Positions 54,260 to 62,294 of a DNA stretch of 64,000 nucleotides are shown piece by piece; within the stretch, counting starts at the first letter, position 1; the number at the start of each line of letters is the position of its first letter. Source of the DNA: a virus; IMG/VR virus record IMGVR_UViG_3300033049_000066, positions 124,001-188,000 of that record. The stretch is one strand, 5' to 3'. The position numbers were made by a program, and so were the translations under genes. Below the pieces are notes generated by a model, which made no database searches, had not been told where the DNA came from, and saw only the letters and a list, made by a program, of their open reading frames with translations.

Positions 54260-54706
54260 ATGAAGATGAAATTCACTTATGTAGACGTGACTGGTGAAGG
54301 TTGCGAAGGTTCGCTAAATTTGTTTTTTGGTGATACCTTCATCGCTCTTGTTGACGATGCGAAACTTGCGACTGAAATCAGAAAAGTACACGGCGCCAAA
54401 GCTGCTGAGAAACTAGATTCGTTCAATGAAATTCTGGTTCTGGACCTTGTTGCGAAAACTAGCGACGCATATTCCTATGATCGATACGGTGAAGATGAGT
54501 GGGAAAACATCACCCGTTTACTGGTTAAGAAAGGGCATCCGCGCAAGGAAATTTTAGCTGTATTGCGTTCTAAGCACATGCGGTGGTCAGCCGACGGTCT
54601 TGGTGCGAATGTTCAGGGCTTTATTAGGTACTACAACAGCGACACTATAACTAAAAATAAACCAGCTTGGATGCACAGATTGATGCAACGACTTCGCATA
54701 GCCTAA
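54260..54706 (+). CDS. Hypothetical protein
   Basis: This 148-residue protein begins directly after the upstream stop. The C-terminal half (EDEWENITRLLVKKGHPRKE) looks like a helical DNA- or RNA-binding domain. No family is recognised. Confidence 0.6.
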   Translation: MKMKFTYVDVTGEGCEGSLNLFFGDTFIALVDDAKLATEIRKVHGAKAAEKLDSFNEILVLDLVAKTSDAYSYDRYGEDEWENITRLLVKKGHPRKEILAVLRSKHMRWSADGLGANVQGFIRYYNSDTITKNKPAWMHRLMQRLRIA

Positions 54707-54716
54707 AGAGGTAATT

Positions 54717-54974
54717 ATGGAATTTTTCTTTATCGTAGCAGCAGTAATAATTTTAATCGAAGCTATTGAATTTTATAGCGGCGATCGTAATGCAACTGGT
54801 CAACCCAAAAAGAAATGGTATTATAAGGCTAGCACGAGCGGCCTTAAATTGTACATCGATCACGAAACTGGCGTTCATTATATTAAGGGCGGGTTTTTTG
54901 ATAAAATGCAAGTAAGAATTAACGCAGATGGAACACCGTACATAGCTAAACAAACAACCGAGGACATAACATGA
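54717..54974 (+). CDS. Small membrane-anchored protein
   Basis: This 85-residue protein has one N-terminal helix (residues 2-19) and a soluble tail with a G-V-H-Y-I-K-G beta pattern. It is ATGA-coupled to the next gene. Confidence 0.6.
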   Translation: MEFFFIVAAVIILIEAIEFYSGDRNATGQPKKKWYYKASTSGLKLYIDHETGVHYIKGGFFDKMQVRINADGTPYIAKQTTEDIT

Positions 54975-55261
54975 ACAGAACTTTTGACAGAGAAACACTA
55001 ACAAAAATGCTACACAATGAAATTTTATCAGTTACCTTCACCAAGAAAGACGGCACCGACAGAGTGATGAGATGTACGCTCCAAGCAAGTCTCCTCCCTG
55101 CGGTCGTCGTCAAGGAAGGTGAGGTGAAGAAGACAAAGAAGGTCAACGAGGATGTGCTCGCAGTCTATGATTTAGACAAGAAAGCGTTCCGCTCGTTCCG
55201 CATAGATTCGATCAAGGATGATGGCGTGGTATCTCTCCCGTCGGGCAAATTAAATGGATGA
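54971..55261 (+). CDS. WYL_2/DUF2693-type SH3-barrel protein
   Basis: This 96-residue protein has LLTKMLHN-like start, SVTFTKKDGTDRVMRCTLQA, an inserted charged loop, and VYDLDKKAFRSFRIDSI. It matches the small phage family with KxDGxxRxMxCTL and W/F-R-S-F-R-x-D-S-I motifs. A regulatory or nucleic-acid-binding barrel is likely. Confidence 0.7.
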   Translation: MNRTFDRETLTKMLHNEILSVTFTKKDGTDRVMRCTLQASLLPAVVVKEGEVKKTKKVNEDVLAVYDLDKKAFRSFRIDSIKDDGVVSLPSGKLNG

Positions 55262-55481
55262 TGAACAGGATCGTCAGGATCGGCGTGATGCGATGATTTT
55301 AAAATCTATGTCGACTGTACTAAGGAATGCTCGCGCGATCAATTCCGACACAAGCGGGTACTACGAAGTTGAGAAAAGTCAGGACGAGAAATTACGCAAA
55401 GAATACCCAGCGCTCAATGACGCCTGGGAGAAATACCAAACAGTGCTGGTTATCTGCAAACACGCACACGAGAACAAATGA
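55254..55481 (+). CDS. Small charged protein
   Basis: This 75-residue charged helical protein overlaps the upstream gene by 8 bases and ends just before the metallophosphoesterase start. Confidence 0.55.
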   Translation: MDDEQDRQDRRDAMILKSMSTVLRNARAINSDTSGYYEVEKSQDEKLRKEYPALNDAWEKYQTVLVICKHAHENK

Positions 55482-55482
55482 T

Positions 55483-56058
55483 ATGACACAAGTATACTTT
55501 AATTCAGATTTGCACCTCGGCCATAGAAACGTCATCACGTTCCATGACAATTTTCGTGCCAAGTGCATGGGTGTTGAAACTATCGAGCAGCATGATGAGA
55601 TGATCTTTGACCTCTGGACGGACCGAGTAAGGAAGCGTGACGTTATCTACATATTAGGTGATGTTGGGTACCAGCTCGATCGTCTAACAGCCTTGCCCGG
55701 GCGAAAAATCTTAATGCTCGGCAATCACGATAAATCCCCCGCTAGCGAATATTTAAAAATATTTGACAATATCATTGGCCCAATCAAGTACAAGAAGCAC
55801 TGGCTAAGTCATTTCCCAGTACACGAAAGTGAGCTATGGGGGAAGAAGGTAATTTGTGGTCACACCCATTCAACCGGACTCAATGATGATCGATATATAA
55901 ATGTTTGCGTGGAAATGACCGGTGGGGTGCCAGTAAATTATCAGGATATTGTAAGTGGTAAGTACGTGACTTGGAACCGGGTTAATTATCCATATGGCGT
56001 AGTAGACAACTCAGTTAATCATAACCCGGACGCGAGTAAGGCAGATTCAAGTGACTGA
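55483..56058 (+). CDS. Calcineurin-like metallophosphoesterase
   Basis: The start at 55483 (MTQVYFNSDLHLGHRNVITF) begins exactly at the first metal-binding motif. The following motifs are GD in YILGDVGY, GNHDK, H in LSHFPVH, and GHTH. The 191-residue length fits phage phosphoesterases such as those acting on cyclic nucleotides or 3'-phosphates. The C-terminus overlaps, antisense, a homing endonuclease gene. Confidence 0.85.
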   Translation: MTQVYFNSDLHLGHRNVITFHDNFRAKCMGVETIEQHDEMIFDLWTDRVRKRDVIYILGDVGYQLDRLTALPGRKILMLGNHDKSPASEYLKIFDNIIGPIKYKKHWLSHFPVHESELWGKKVICGHTHSTGLNDDRYINVCVEMTGGVPVNYQDIVSGKYVTWNRVNYPYGVVDNSVNHNPDASKADSSD

Positions 56059-56705
56059 CCACGCGATGCCGTAATATACCCAAATCCTAAATCTCTAAAA
56101 GTTTTACCAACATCAGCCTTGGTAAAATACGGTACTTGCCTAACAGTCCCGATGGTTAAAAAATTCTGGTTATTTTTACAATATTTGTATATAACATTTT
56201 GTGATATTTTATAAGGACATCCGGTCATAATTGCAGACATTGATGTAAAATATCCCCAGGGCGTTTTCCAATATCCATCGAACGACGAATGGGTATTTCC
56301 GGTCAACGCTTTGGATATCTTTTTACGCACTGCCAATCGCTTTGCTGGATTTTGAAGGCCTTTCATTGAAGTATAGTCTCGATTCATATTGTGGTGATTG
56401 TGATATTTTCCACCAGGTGATATATTATACCCATTATTTTTCGTGTTGTATTCGGTTATTAGTAAACGTTCAGCTACGTTAAGATAATCATAATCAAAAG
56501 ACACAAATAAAACTTCATGTATCCAATCATCGCTACCATACTTTTCAATAGCATTATGAAATTTTCCATTCTTCTTAAACGCGGATTTGGCATCTCTACA
56601 ATGTTCGGCAAATCGGACAGTTATTCCTTGCCGAGTAAGTCCAATATACGCTTTTCTAGTAGTTTTACTAGTGTGTTTATAAACTATATATTTAGATTTA
56701 TTCAT
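56019..56705 (-). CDS. GIY-YIG homing endonuclease
   Basis: The start at 56705 (MNKSKYIVYKHTSKTTRKAY) begins at the GIY-YIG core: Y-I-V-Y-K ... Y-I-G-L-T-R with conserved E-H-C and E in NVAERLLI. The C-terminal part has an NPAKRLAVRKKIS-type DNA-binding module. It invades the end of the metallophosphoesterase gene in opposite orientation. Confidence 0.88.
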   Translation of the reverse strand: MNKSKYIVYKHTSKTTRKAYIGLTRQGITVRFAEHCRDAKSAFKKNGKFHNAIEKYGSDDWIHEVLFVSFDYDYLNVAERLLITEYNTKNNGYNISPGGKYHNHHNMNRDYTSMKGLQNPAKRLAVRKKISKALTGNTHSSFDGYWKTPWGYFTSMSAIMTGCPYKISQNVIYKYCKNNQNFLTIGTVRQVPYFTKADVGKTFRDLGFGYITASRGQSLESALLASGL

Positions 56706-56869
56706 AATAATATTTATGACGGGCATACACACTCTGCCAGAATATAGTAATCGAAATAGTAGGCCTAAGTATATAATCGTGTTATAATTAACCTAAGAGT
56801 GGTAAATTCACAACACACGACAAAGTTAATAAGAAATTTGAAGATATTGTCTGGGATTTACCAAAAAGG

Positions 56870-56898
56870 TAGACATTATAATTAAGTAGTGTTATAAT
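56870..56898 (+). promoter_or_regulatory. Sigma70-type promoter (TAGACA)
   Basis: TAGACA, 17 nt, TATAAT upstream of the outer-membrane-like and PEP-CTERM genes. Confidence 0.75.
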
Positions 56899-56924
56899 TT
56901 AATAAATCAAAAAGGAATCAAGTA

Positions 56925-57701
56925 ATGAATAAATTAGCAATCGCAGTATCCGCTGCCTTAGTTCTTAGCACATCACCAGTAATTGCCGGGGATGAGACAA
57001 TTATGTTTGAAATTGGTGTTGGTTTTGGAACATCCATTAAGGTTACAAAAACAAAGGAACAACTTGCGAATAAATTCAATCGGATGTTTTGCTATCACAG
57101 ACCTTCCGACACTCCAATATATGGTGCTGTCCGCTACCGATACGACAATGTCGAAGCACACGTAGGTGGCTGGTTAGTAGGCGCTGACAGTGCGAGATGT
57201 GATCGTGATTCATACGCTGTTGGGGTCGGCTACGTTTTTGACACACAGGATCACAGCGGTGAAGCATCAATTGATGATTTTTACGCTACGTACACCCCCG
57301 GCATTGCGTATACTTGGGGACGAAACAAAGAATTTAATATTCAAGATAATACCAACACCAACTGGCGTCTGAAGGATAACTTTCAATTTTACAATCGCGT
57401 AGCAATCGGCGGTGGCAATGAAAGTACTACGGGTGAGATAGGCATTGTGCGATACGGTAACCCAATTGGTGACTACGAGCGTACAGGCGAAACTTTCGTA
57501 ACGATTAGCGCAGGTTTCCGTGACTATGATGGTACTAGTGGTAGTGGTGCGGGCGCAACGGATCCAGGAGACGACGCTGGAATTATAAACACTATCAACA
57601 TTGTCGATAATACAAATACAGTTGATGGTCCGCTGAGTGAAGTAACAATCAACAATGCCGATGTTGCAGGTCAGGCAAATAACGGCAATTTTGACTTTTA
57701 A
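56925..57701 (+). CDS. Exported outer-membrane-like protein
   Basis: This 258-residue protein has a signal peptide (MNKLAIAVSAALVLSTSPVIA-GD). The mature part alternates aromatic and Gly residues (YGAVRYRYDNVEAHVGGWLV, YAVGVGYVFD, YTPGIAYTWG, FVTISAGFRDYDG), typical of a small beta-barrel, then a Gly/Asp/Asn-rich tail with N-I-V-D-N-T-N-T repeats. It probably inserts in, or is exported to, the outer membrane. It heads the operon with two PEP-CTERM proteins. Confidence 0.65.
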   Translation: MNKLAIAVSAALVLSTSPVIAGDETIMFEIGVGFGTSIKVTKTKEQLANKFNRMFCYHRPSDTPIYGAVRYRYDNVEAHVGGWLVGADSARCDRDSYAVGVGYVFDTQDHSGEASIDDFYATYTPGIAYTWGRNKEFNIQDNTNTNWRLKDNFQFYNRVAIGGGNESTTGEIGIVRYGNPIGDYERTGETFVTISAGFRDYDGTSGSGAGATDPGDDAGIINTINIVDNTNTVDGPLSEVTINNADVAGQANNGNFDF

Positions 57702-57721
57702 GTAATCACCAGGAAATAACC

Positions 57722-58417
57722 ATGAAACAATTAGTATTAGCATTAGCATTGTTCTCTGCTTCTATAAACACAAGTGCAGTAACATTTAACGAAACGACTA
57801 ACGCTCGGCTCGATACCGAGTTTTTAATTAGCGGGGAGATCACTCACGTTGATACCACAACCAATCTCGAATGGTTAGATTTTGGGTCACACGATGGATC
57901 GCACGTTACATTTGGACAGTCTGTCAAAAATGCTCAAGTAAACTACGGTAGCCAGGGGTTTCGTCTTGCGACGGAGACTGAGGTTAGAAATTTATTTACA
58001 TTCTTCTTCACTGATTTTGTAGATAGTGGGAATGGCACAATGACCGTATATGAAGATCCAAGCTTGCGTTCAGTCACTGAGAGAAATAGCTGGTTACTGG
58101 CATTCGGCACTGATACAGTAACCACCGGAACAACGAACAACAACGAAACACTGTTTTCGGCAGGTATGTACAAAGATGACGATGGTACAATACAGTTAGC
58201 TGGGTTTAATCTAACATTGGAACCAACAACCGCACGTACTAAATTCTACAGTACAGAGTTCAATGTAGCAGGCGGATTAGGATCAAATGCTGGATACGAT
58301 AATCTTGGTGTGTTTATGGTGCGTGATTATGCTGTAGTACCAATATCGCCCGCAGTTTGGTTATTCGGATCAGGCTTACTTGGATTAGTAGCAATAGCAA
58401 GACGTCATGAAGCATAA
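57722..58417 (+). CDS. PEP-CTERM-type exosortase substrate
   Basis: This 231-residue protein has a signal peptide (MKQLVLALALFSASINTSA) and a C-terminal sorting signal VPISPAVWLFGSGLLGLVAI followed by ARRHEA, i.e. VP-x-x-P motif, hydrophobic helix and Arg cluster. The body carries T-T-N-L-E-W-L-D and Q-G-F-R-L-A-T-E-x-E-V, found in bacterial PEP-CTERM proteins. Exosortase would cut at the VPxSP motif and release the protein to the surface or matrix. The phage must rely on a host exosortase. Confidence 0.85.
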   Translation: MKQLVLALALFSASINTSAVTFNETTNARLDTEFLISGEITHVDTTTNLEWLDFGSHDGSHVTFGQSVKNAQVNYGSQGFRLATETEVRNLFTFFFTDFVDSGNGTMTVYEDPSLRSVTERNSWLLAFGTDTVTTGTTNNNETLFSAGMYKDDDGTIQLAGFNLTLEPTTARTKFYSTEFNVAGGLGSNAGYDNLGVFMVRDYAVVPISPAVWLFGSGLLGLVAIARRHEA

Positions 58418-58461
58418 TAGAAGTACAAAGATCAACAACCAATAATCAAAGGAAATTAAAA

Positions 58462-59106
58462 ATGAAAAATTCACTAATAGCAATCACAGCAGCAACTCTC
58501 GCAGTATCATCACAGGCCGGTGCGGCTACCCTCGACTTCGTAACGATGGCAGATGGTGCCGAAGGTGCTTTCACTACCCTCTTTGTCCCATCCTCTGTAG
58601 ATCTAAGCGTTACTGCCGGCAGTGGCAGTCCACTAAAAGCACTCGTCTATTTAGATGAAGGTGCCGGTCTTGGGGTGTGTACATCAGTAAATTCCAGTAA
58701 TCAATGTGATCCGAAAGATGGTGACGACATTGCTGGGTTAGATACACTCAGACTAAGTTTTGATACTGAAGTAACTCTTAATAGTGTATCAATGCTAAAC
58801 GGTTATCATCAGTCTGAACTAGGATACCAAACCAGTTCGTACGATGTTTTCACTGCCGACTATTCATTGTCAGTTGATGGCGGAATGGTAAGTACCGGCA
58901 ATCTTGCAGATCTCGTACAACTAAATCTAGTTGGTCGCAATTTTGAATTCGGTGTCGTTGCTGGTGGTGAGGCCGCTTCGCAGCGTTATTATATCTCAGG
59001 ATTAGAGTACAATGAAATATCACAAGTGCCAATTCCAGCCTCTGTTTGGTTGTTCGGGTCTGGATTGCTTGGGGTAATGGCAGTAGCAAGACGTCGTAAA
59101 GCATAA
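58462..59106 (+). CDS. PEP-CTERM-type exosortase substrate
   Basis: This 214-residue protein has a signal peptide (MKNSLIAITAATLAVSSQAGA) and the sorting signal VPIPASVWLFGSGLLGVMAV followed by ARRRKA, nearly identical to its neighbour. The mature domain is beta-rich with a C-x-n-C pair (GVCTSVNSSNQCD). An intrinsic terminator follows, closing a three-gene surface-protein operon. Confidence 0.87.
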   Translation: MKNSLIAITAATLAVSSQAGAATLDFVTMADGAEGAFTTLFVPSSVDLSVTAGSGSPLKALVYLDEGAGLGVCTSVNSSNQCDPKDGDDIAGLDTLRLSFDTEVTLNSVSMLNGYHQSELGYQTSSYDVFTADYSLSVDGGMVSTGNLADLVQLNLVGRNFEFGVVAGGEAASQRYYISGLEYNEISQVPIPASVWLFGSGLLGVMAVARRRKA

Positions 59107-59130
59107 CGGAAAGTACAAAGATCATCAAAC

Positions 59131-59153
59131 AGCACTCTAAGGAGTGCTTTTTT
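59131..59153 (+). terminator. Intrinsic terminator
   Basis: AGCACTC and GAGTGCT form a 7-bp stem with a TAAG loop followed by T6. It ends the PEP-CTERM operon. Confidence 0.88.
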
Positions 59154-59178
59154 ATGGCAAAATAAATGTAATTAGCAT

Positions 59179-59207
59179 TTGACCTTTGGCGCTAGTTGTC
59201 ATATAAT
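59179..59207 (+). promoter_or_regulatory. Repeat-type promoter cassette, diverged
   Basis: TTGACC, 17 nt, TATAAT with a diverged leader, driving the HREDGPA gene at 59244. Confidence 0.8.
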
Positions 59208-59243
59208 ATATATTATAGTTAGTAAAAGGCAAAAGCAACGATT

Positions 59244-59693
59244 ATGAATACAGCACAAAACACATTCAATCTATTAAAGTACGATATTCGTGTTGACAAA
59301 GATGGTAGCACGAGATGGTACATAAATGGCAGATTACACAGAGATGATGGCCCAGCTGTTGAGTTCGCAAGCGGTGGCAGAGCGTGGTACCAAAATGGCA
59401 GAAGACATAGAGATGATGGACCAGCTGTTGAATACGCGAGCAGTGACAAATTTTGGTACAAAGACGGCAAAAGACATAGAGATGATGGGCCAGCTATTGA
59501 ATTCGCAGGCGGCACGAATCATTGGTACAAAGACGGAAAGTTACACAGAGAAGATGGGCCTGCTATTGAACTCGCGATTGGCGCGAATCATTGGTACCAA
59601 AATGGCAAATTACATAGAGAAGATGGCCCGGCGGTTGAATCCGCAGATGGCGAAAAACAGTGGTACTTAAATGGGAAGGAAGTAACCAAATGA
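59244..59693 (+). CDS. HREDGPA-repeat protein
   Basis: This 149-residue member has N-terminus MNTAQNTFNLLKYDIRVDKD and five repeats. It ends WYLNGKEVTK and is ATGA-coupled to the next member. Confidence 0.8.
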   Translation: MNTAQNTFNLLKYDIRVDKDGSTRWYINGRLHRDDGPAVEFASGGRAWYQNGRRHRDDGPAVEYASSDKFWYKDGKRHRDDGPAIEFAGGTNHWYKDGKLHREDGPAIELAIGANHWYQNGKLHREDGPAVESADGEKQWYLNGKEVTK

Positions 59694-60154
59694 GTACAGC
59701 ACAAGCGACCTTTGATGGGTTAAAATCTAGAATAACCGTAGACGATGATGGTGGCGCAAGATGGTACTCCGGGCTAGTATTACACAGAATAGGTGGGCCA
59801 GCAATTGAGCTAGCAAATGGTGGCAGGTACTGGTACATAAATGGTGAATTACACAGAGAAGATGGCCCGGCTATTACGTACGCAAATGGCACAACTCAAT
59901 GGTACCGGCATGGCAGATTACACAGAGAAAATGGTCCAGCTATTGAACGACTAACCGGCAGCAAGCACTGGTACATAAATGGCGTGAGACACAGGGAAGA
60001 TGGCCCGGCCGCTATGTACGAAAGTGGTGATCAATATTGGTACATAAATGGTGAGCTGCACAGAGAAGATGGGCCAGCTATTGAATTCGCGAATAGTGAC
60101 CAATATTGGTACAGAAACGGCAAGATAATAGACAAGCCTTTGGATATTTGCTAA
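59690..60154 (+). CDS. HREDGPA-repeat protein
   Basis: The start at 59690 (MSTAQATFDGLKSRITVDDD) follows an ATGA overlap. About 154 residues with five repeats, the first diverged (HRIGGPA). Confidence 0.8.
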   Translation: MSTAQATFDGLKSRITVDDDGGARWYSGLVLHRIGGPAIELANGGRYWYINGELHREDGPAITYANGTTQWYRHGRLHRENGPAIERLTGSKHWYINGVRHREDGPAAMYESGDQYWYINGELHREDGPAIEFANSDQYWYRNGKIIDKPLDIC

Positions 60155-60384
60155 CTTATTGATTTATATAGGATTCTAGCATTTATTAAAACAGAGTAAT
60201 ATATTGGTAAGTCGTTGAAATATATAAGAATAGTGGTTTTTACCGGCGTTTTTAAACGGCATTCACGTATCAGTACCAGTAAACATATCAAAACCGCCCT
60301 AAAATAATCGCAATTAGAGGTTGACCTTTGGCGCTACTTGTTATATAATGTATGTAACAGTTAGATAAAGAGCAAGGGAAGATT
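60155..60384 (+). repeat. Intergenic repeat leader, copy B
   Basis: There is no gene. It is a diverged copy of 37438-37703, sharing GATTTATATA, ATATTGGTAAGTCGTTGA, TATATAAGAATAGTGG and the terminal promoter cassette. Confidence 0.7.
60321..60349 (+). promoter_or_regulatory. Repeat-type promoter cassette
   Basis: TTGACC, 17 nt, TATAAT with the leader ACAGTTAGATAAAGAGCAA, before the largest HREDGPA gene. Confidence 0.85.
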
Positions 60385-61221
60385 ATGAATCTAGCACAAG
60401 ACACATTCAATCGCTTAAAAACTGAAATTGTAATAGACGAATTTGGCACTAAGTATTGGTACGTCAACAGTGAATTACACAGAGAAGATGGCCCGGCTGT
60501 TGAACATTCGGATGGTAGCAAAGAATGGTACAAATCCAGAAAATTACATAGAGAAAATGGCCCAGCTGTTGAACTTACGGGCGGTGGCAAGTATTGGTAC
60601 TTAGACGGAAAACAACATAGAGATGATGGGCCTGCGGTAGAATTTACAAATGGCGGCAAAGAATGGTACAAACATGGCAAAAGACATAGAAAAGATGGGC
60701 CAGCTATTGAGTACGAGAATGGCTCCAAATTTTGGTACATAAATGATAAATTACATAGAGAAGATGGGCCAGCTATCGAGTACGCAAATGGTAACAAGCG
60801 GTGGTACATAAATGGTAAATTACACCGAGAAGATGGGCCGGCTATTGAACTTAAAAACGGTGGCAAGTACTGGTACATAAATGGAAAATTACACAGAGAA
60901 GATGGGCCAGCTATTGAATACGGGGATGGCACCCAGGCCTGGTACTTAAATGATAAATTACACAGAGATGATGGACCGGCTGTAGAATACGCAGATGGTG
61001 GCAGTGAGTGGTACCAAAATGGCAAAAGACATAGAGATGATGGTCCAGCTGTAGAACATTCAGCCGGTATACACAGAGAAGATGGGCCAGCTATTGAACG
61101 GGCAAATGGTGGCAGGTACTGGTACAAGGATGGCAAAAGACATAGAGAAAATGGACCAGCTATTGAACGGGCAAATGATGAAAAACAGTGGTACTTAAAT
61201 GGAAAGAAAGTAGACAAATGA
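60385..61221 (+). CDS. HREDGPA-repeat protein, largest
   Basis: This 278-residue protein has N-terminus MNLAQDTFNRLKTEIVIDEF and eleven HR-core repeats. One unit near 61065-61075 is missing its first half (HSAGIHREDGPA), which fits unequal recombination between repeats. A stretch near 60745-60835 is identical to part of 38040. Confidence 0.82.
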   Translation: MNLAQDTFNRLKTEIVIDEFGTKYWYVNSELHREDGPAVEHSDGSKEWYKSRKLHRENGPAVELTGGGKYWYLDGKQHRDDGPAVEFTNGGKEWYKHGKRHRKDGPAIEYENGSKFWYINDKLHREDGPAIEYANGNKRWYINGKLHREDGPAIELKNGGKYWYINGKLHREDGPAIEYGDGTQAWYLNDKLHRDDGPAVEYADGGSEWYQNGKRHRDDGPAVEHSAGIHREDGPAIERANGGRYWYKDGKRHRENGPAIERANDEKQWYLNGKKVDK

Positions 61222-61598
61222 ATACCGCACAAGACATATTTGATCGCTTGAAGTACGACATTGTCACTGACAGTGCAGGCAACAAATATTGGTACTTACA
61301 CGGCAAATTACACAGAGATGATGGGCCTGCTATTGAGTACACAAATGGAACCAAGTTCTGGTACAAAAATGGCGAGAGGCACAGAGATGATGGCCCAGCG
61401 ACTATGTACCCAAATGGTGACAAGTTTTGGTACAGAAACAATAAAAGACACAGAGATGATGGCCCAGCTATTGAATACGCAGATGGTAGTAAGGAGTGGT
61501 ACATAGATAACAATTTACACAGAGAAGAGGGGCCTGCTATTGAGTACACAGCTGGCCAAAAAAAGTGGTACACGCATGGAGTAAAGGTAGACAAATGA
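61218..61598 (+). CDS. HREDGPA-repeat protein
   Basis: The start at 61218 (MNTAQDIFDRLKYDIVTDSA) follows an ATGA overlap. About 126 residues with four repeats. Confidence 0.8.
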   Translation: MNTAQDIFDRLKYDIVTDSAGNKYWYLHGKLHRDDGPAIEYTNGTKFWYKNGERHRDDGPATMYPNGDKFWYRNNKRHRDDGPAIEYADGSKEWYIDNNLHREEGPAIEYTAGQKKWYTHGVKVDK

Positions 61599-61744
61599 GT
61601 ACATCACAAGAAACATTCGATCGCTTGAAGTATGACATTCATGTAGACGCAAACGGCAAAAAGGTTTGGTACAAGAATGGCGTACGGCACAGAGAGGATG
61701 ACCTGGCGATTGAAGAAGCAAGTGAACTCGCCAGCAAATCATAG
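61595..61744 (+). CDS. HREDGPA-repeat protein, degenerate
   Basis: A 49-residue member with N-terminus MSTSQETFDRLKYDIHVDAN and only one altered repeat (HREDDLAIEE). It is probably a decaying copy. Confidence 0.6.
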   Translation: MSTSQETFDRLKYDIHVDANGKKVWYKNGVRHREDDLAIEEASELASKS

Positions 61745-61786
61745 TAAAACAGCCCTAAAATAATCTTAAATAACCGCAATTAGAGG

Positions 61787-61815
61787 TTGACCTTTGGGTT
61801 TTTCTGTCGTATAAT
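61787..61815 (+). promoter_or_regulatory. Repeat-type promoter cassette
   Basis: TTGACC, 17 nt, TATAAT with the leader ACAATTAGATAAAGAGCAAA, driving 61847 and the RNA ligase operon. Confidence 0.85.
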
Positions 61816-61846
61816 GTATATAACAATTAGATAAAGAGCAAATATT

Positions 61847-61993
61847 ATGAGTGTAACCGATTTACTAGAACTGCTGCAAGACATGAAAGATGAAGGCAAG
61901 GGAAACGCAACAGTTATGATCCCTAGTCAAACCGGGGGTGAATATTCACCATCGGCTGTCTATGAAAGCGGCGATAACGTAACAATTGATTAA
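61847..61993 (+). CDS. Small acidic protein
   Basis: This 48-residue acidic protein (MSVTDLLELLQDMKDEGKGN) is the first gene after a promoter cassette. No family is recognised. Confidence 0.5.
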   Translation: MSVTDLLELLQDMKDEGKGNATVMIPSQTGGEYSPSAVYESGDNVTID

Positions 61994-62019
61994 TTAAATT
62001 TTTAAAGTTGGAGAACGAC

Positions 62020-62268
62020 ATGAGAGCTTATACTGTTACAACAAAAGAGACTGATGAAGATATTACTGACACAACAGTCGTTGGATTAACTTCGAGCAGA
62101 AAAACTGCGATAAATGCCTGCGAAACTATACTTGCAAAAGTAGATGGTCCGGAGATTATAAAATGGCAGTGTAAAGATAAACATAACGGATATGCTGTTA
62201 AAGGTGGTACGGTTGTATCGTACAGCATGTTTTTTGTTAATCAAATAGAAATGACTGAAGAAGTCTAA
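62020..62268 (+). CDS. Small hypothetical protein
   Basis: The ATG at 62020 (MRAYTVTTKETDEDITDTTV) after TTGGAG is chosen over an upstream TTG. 82 residues, beta-rich. No family is recognised. Confidence 0.6.
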   Translation: MRAYTVTTKETDEDITDTTVVGLTSSRKTAINACETILAKVDGPEIIKWQCKDKHNGYAVKGGTVVSYSMFFVNQIEMTEEV

Positions 62269-62294
62269 TCGCAACAGGACGCCAAGAGGGCACA

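Noticed and set aside
60288-61232. Long minus-strand ORF of 314 codons with an IAGPSSLCNLPF repeat
   Set aside because: It is the exact antisense of the HREDGPA repeats. The repeat keeps the opposite frame open by codon usage. It has no promoter or ribosome binding site, and the same artefact appears opposite every family member.
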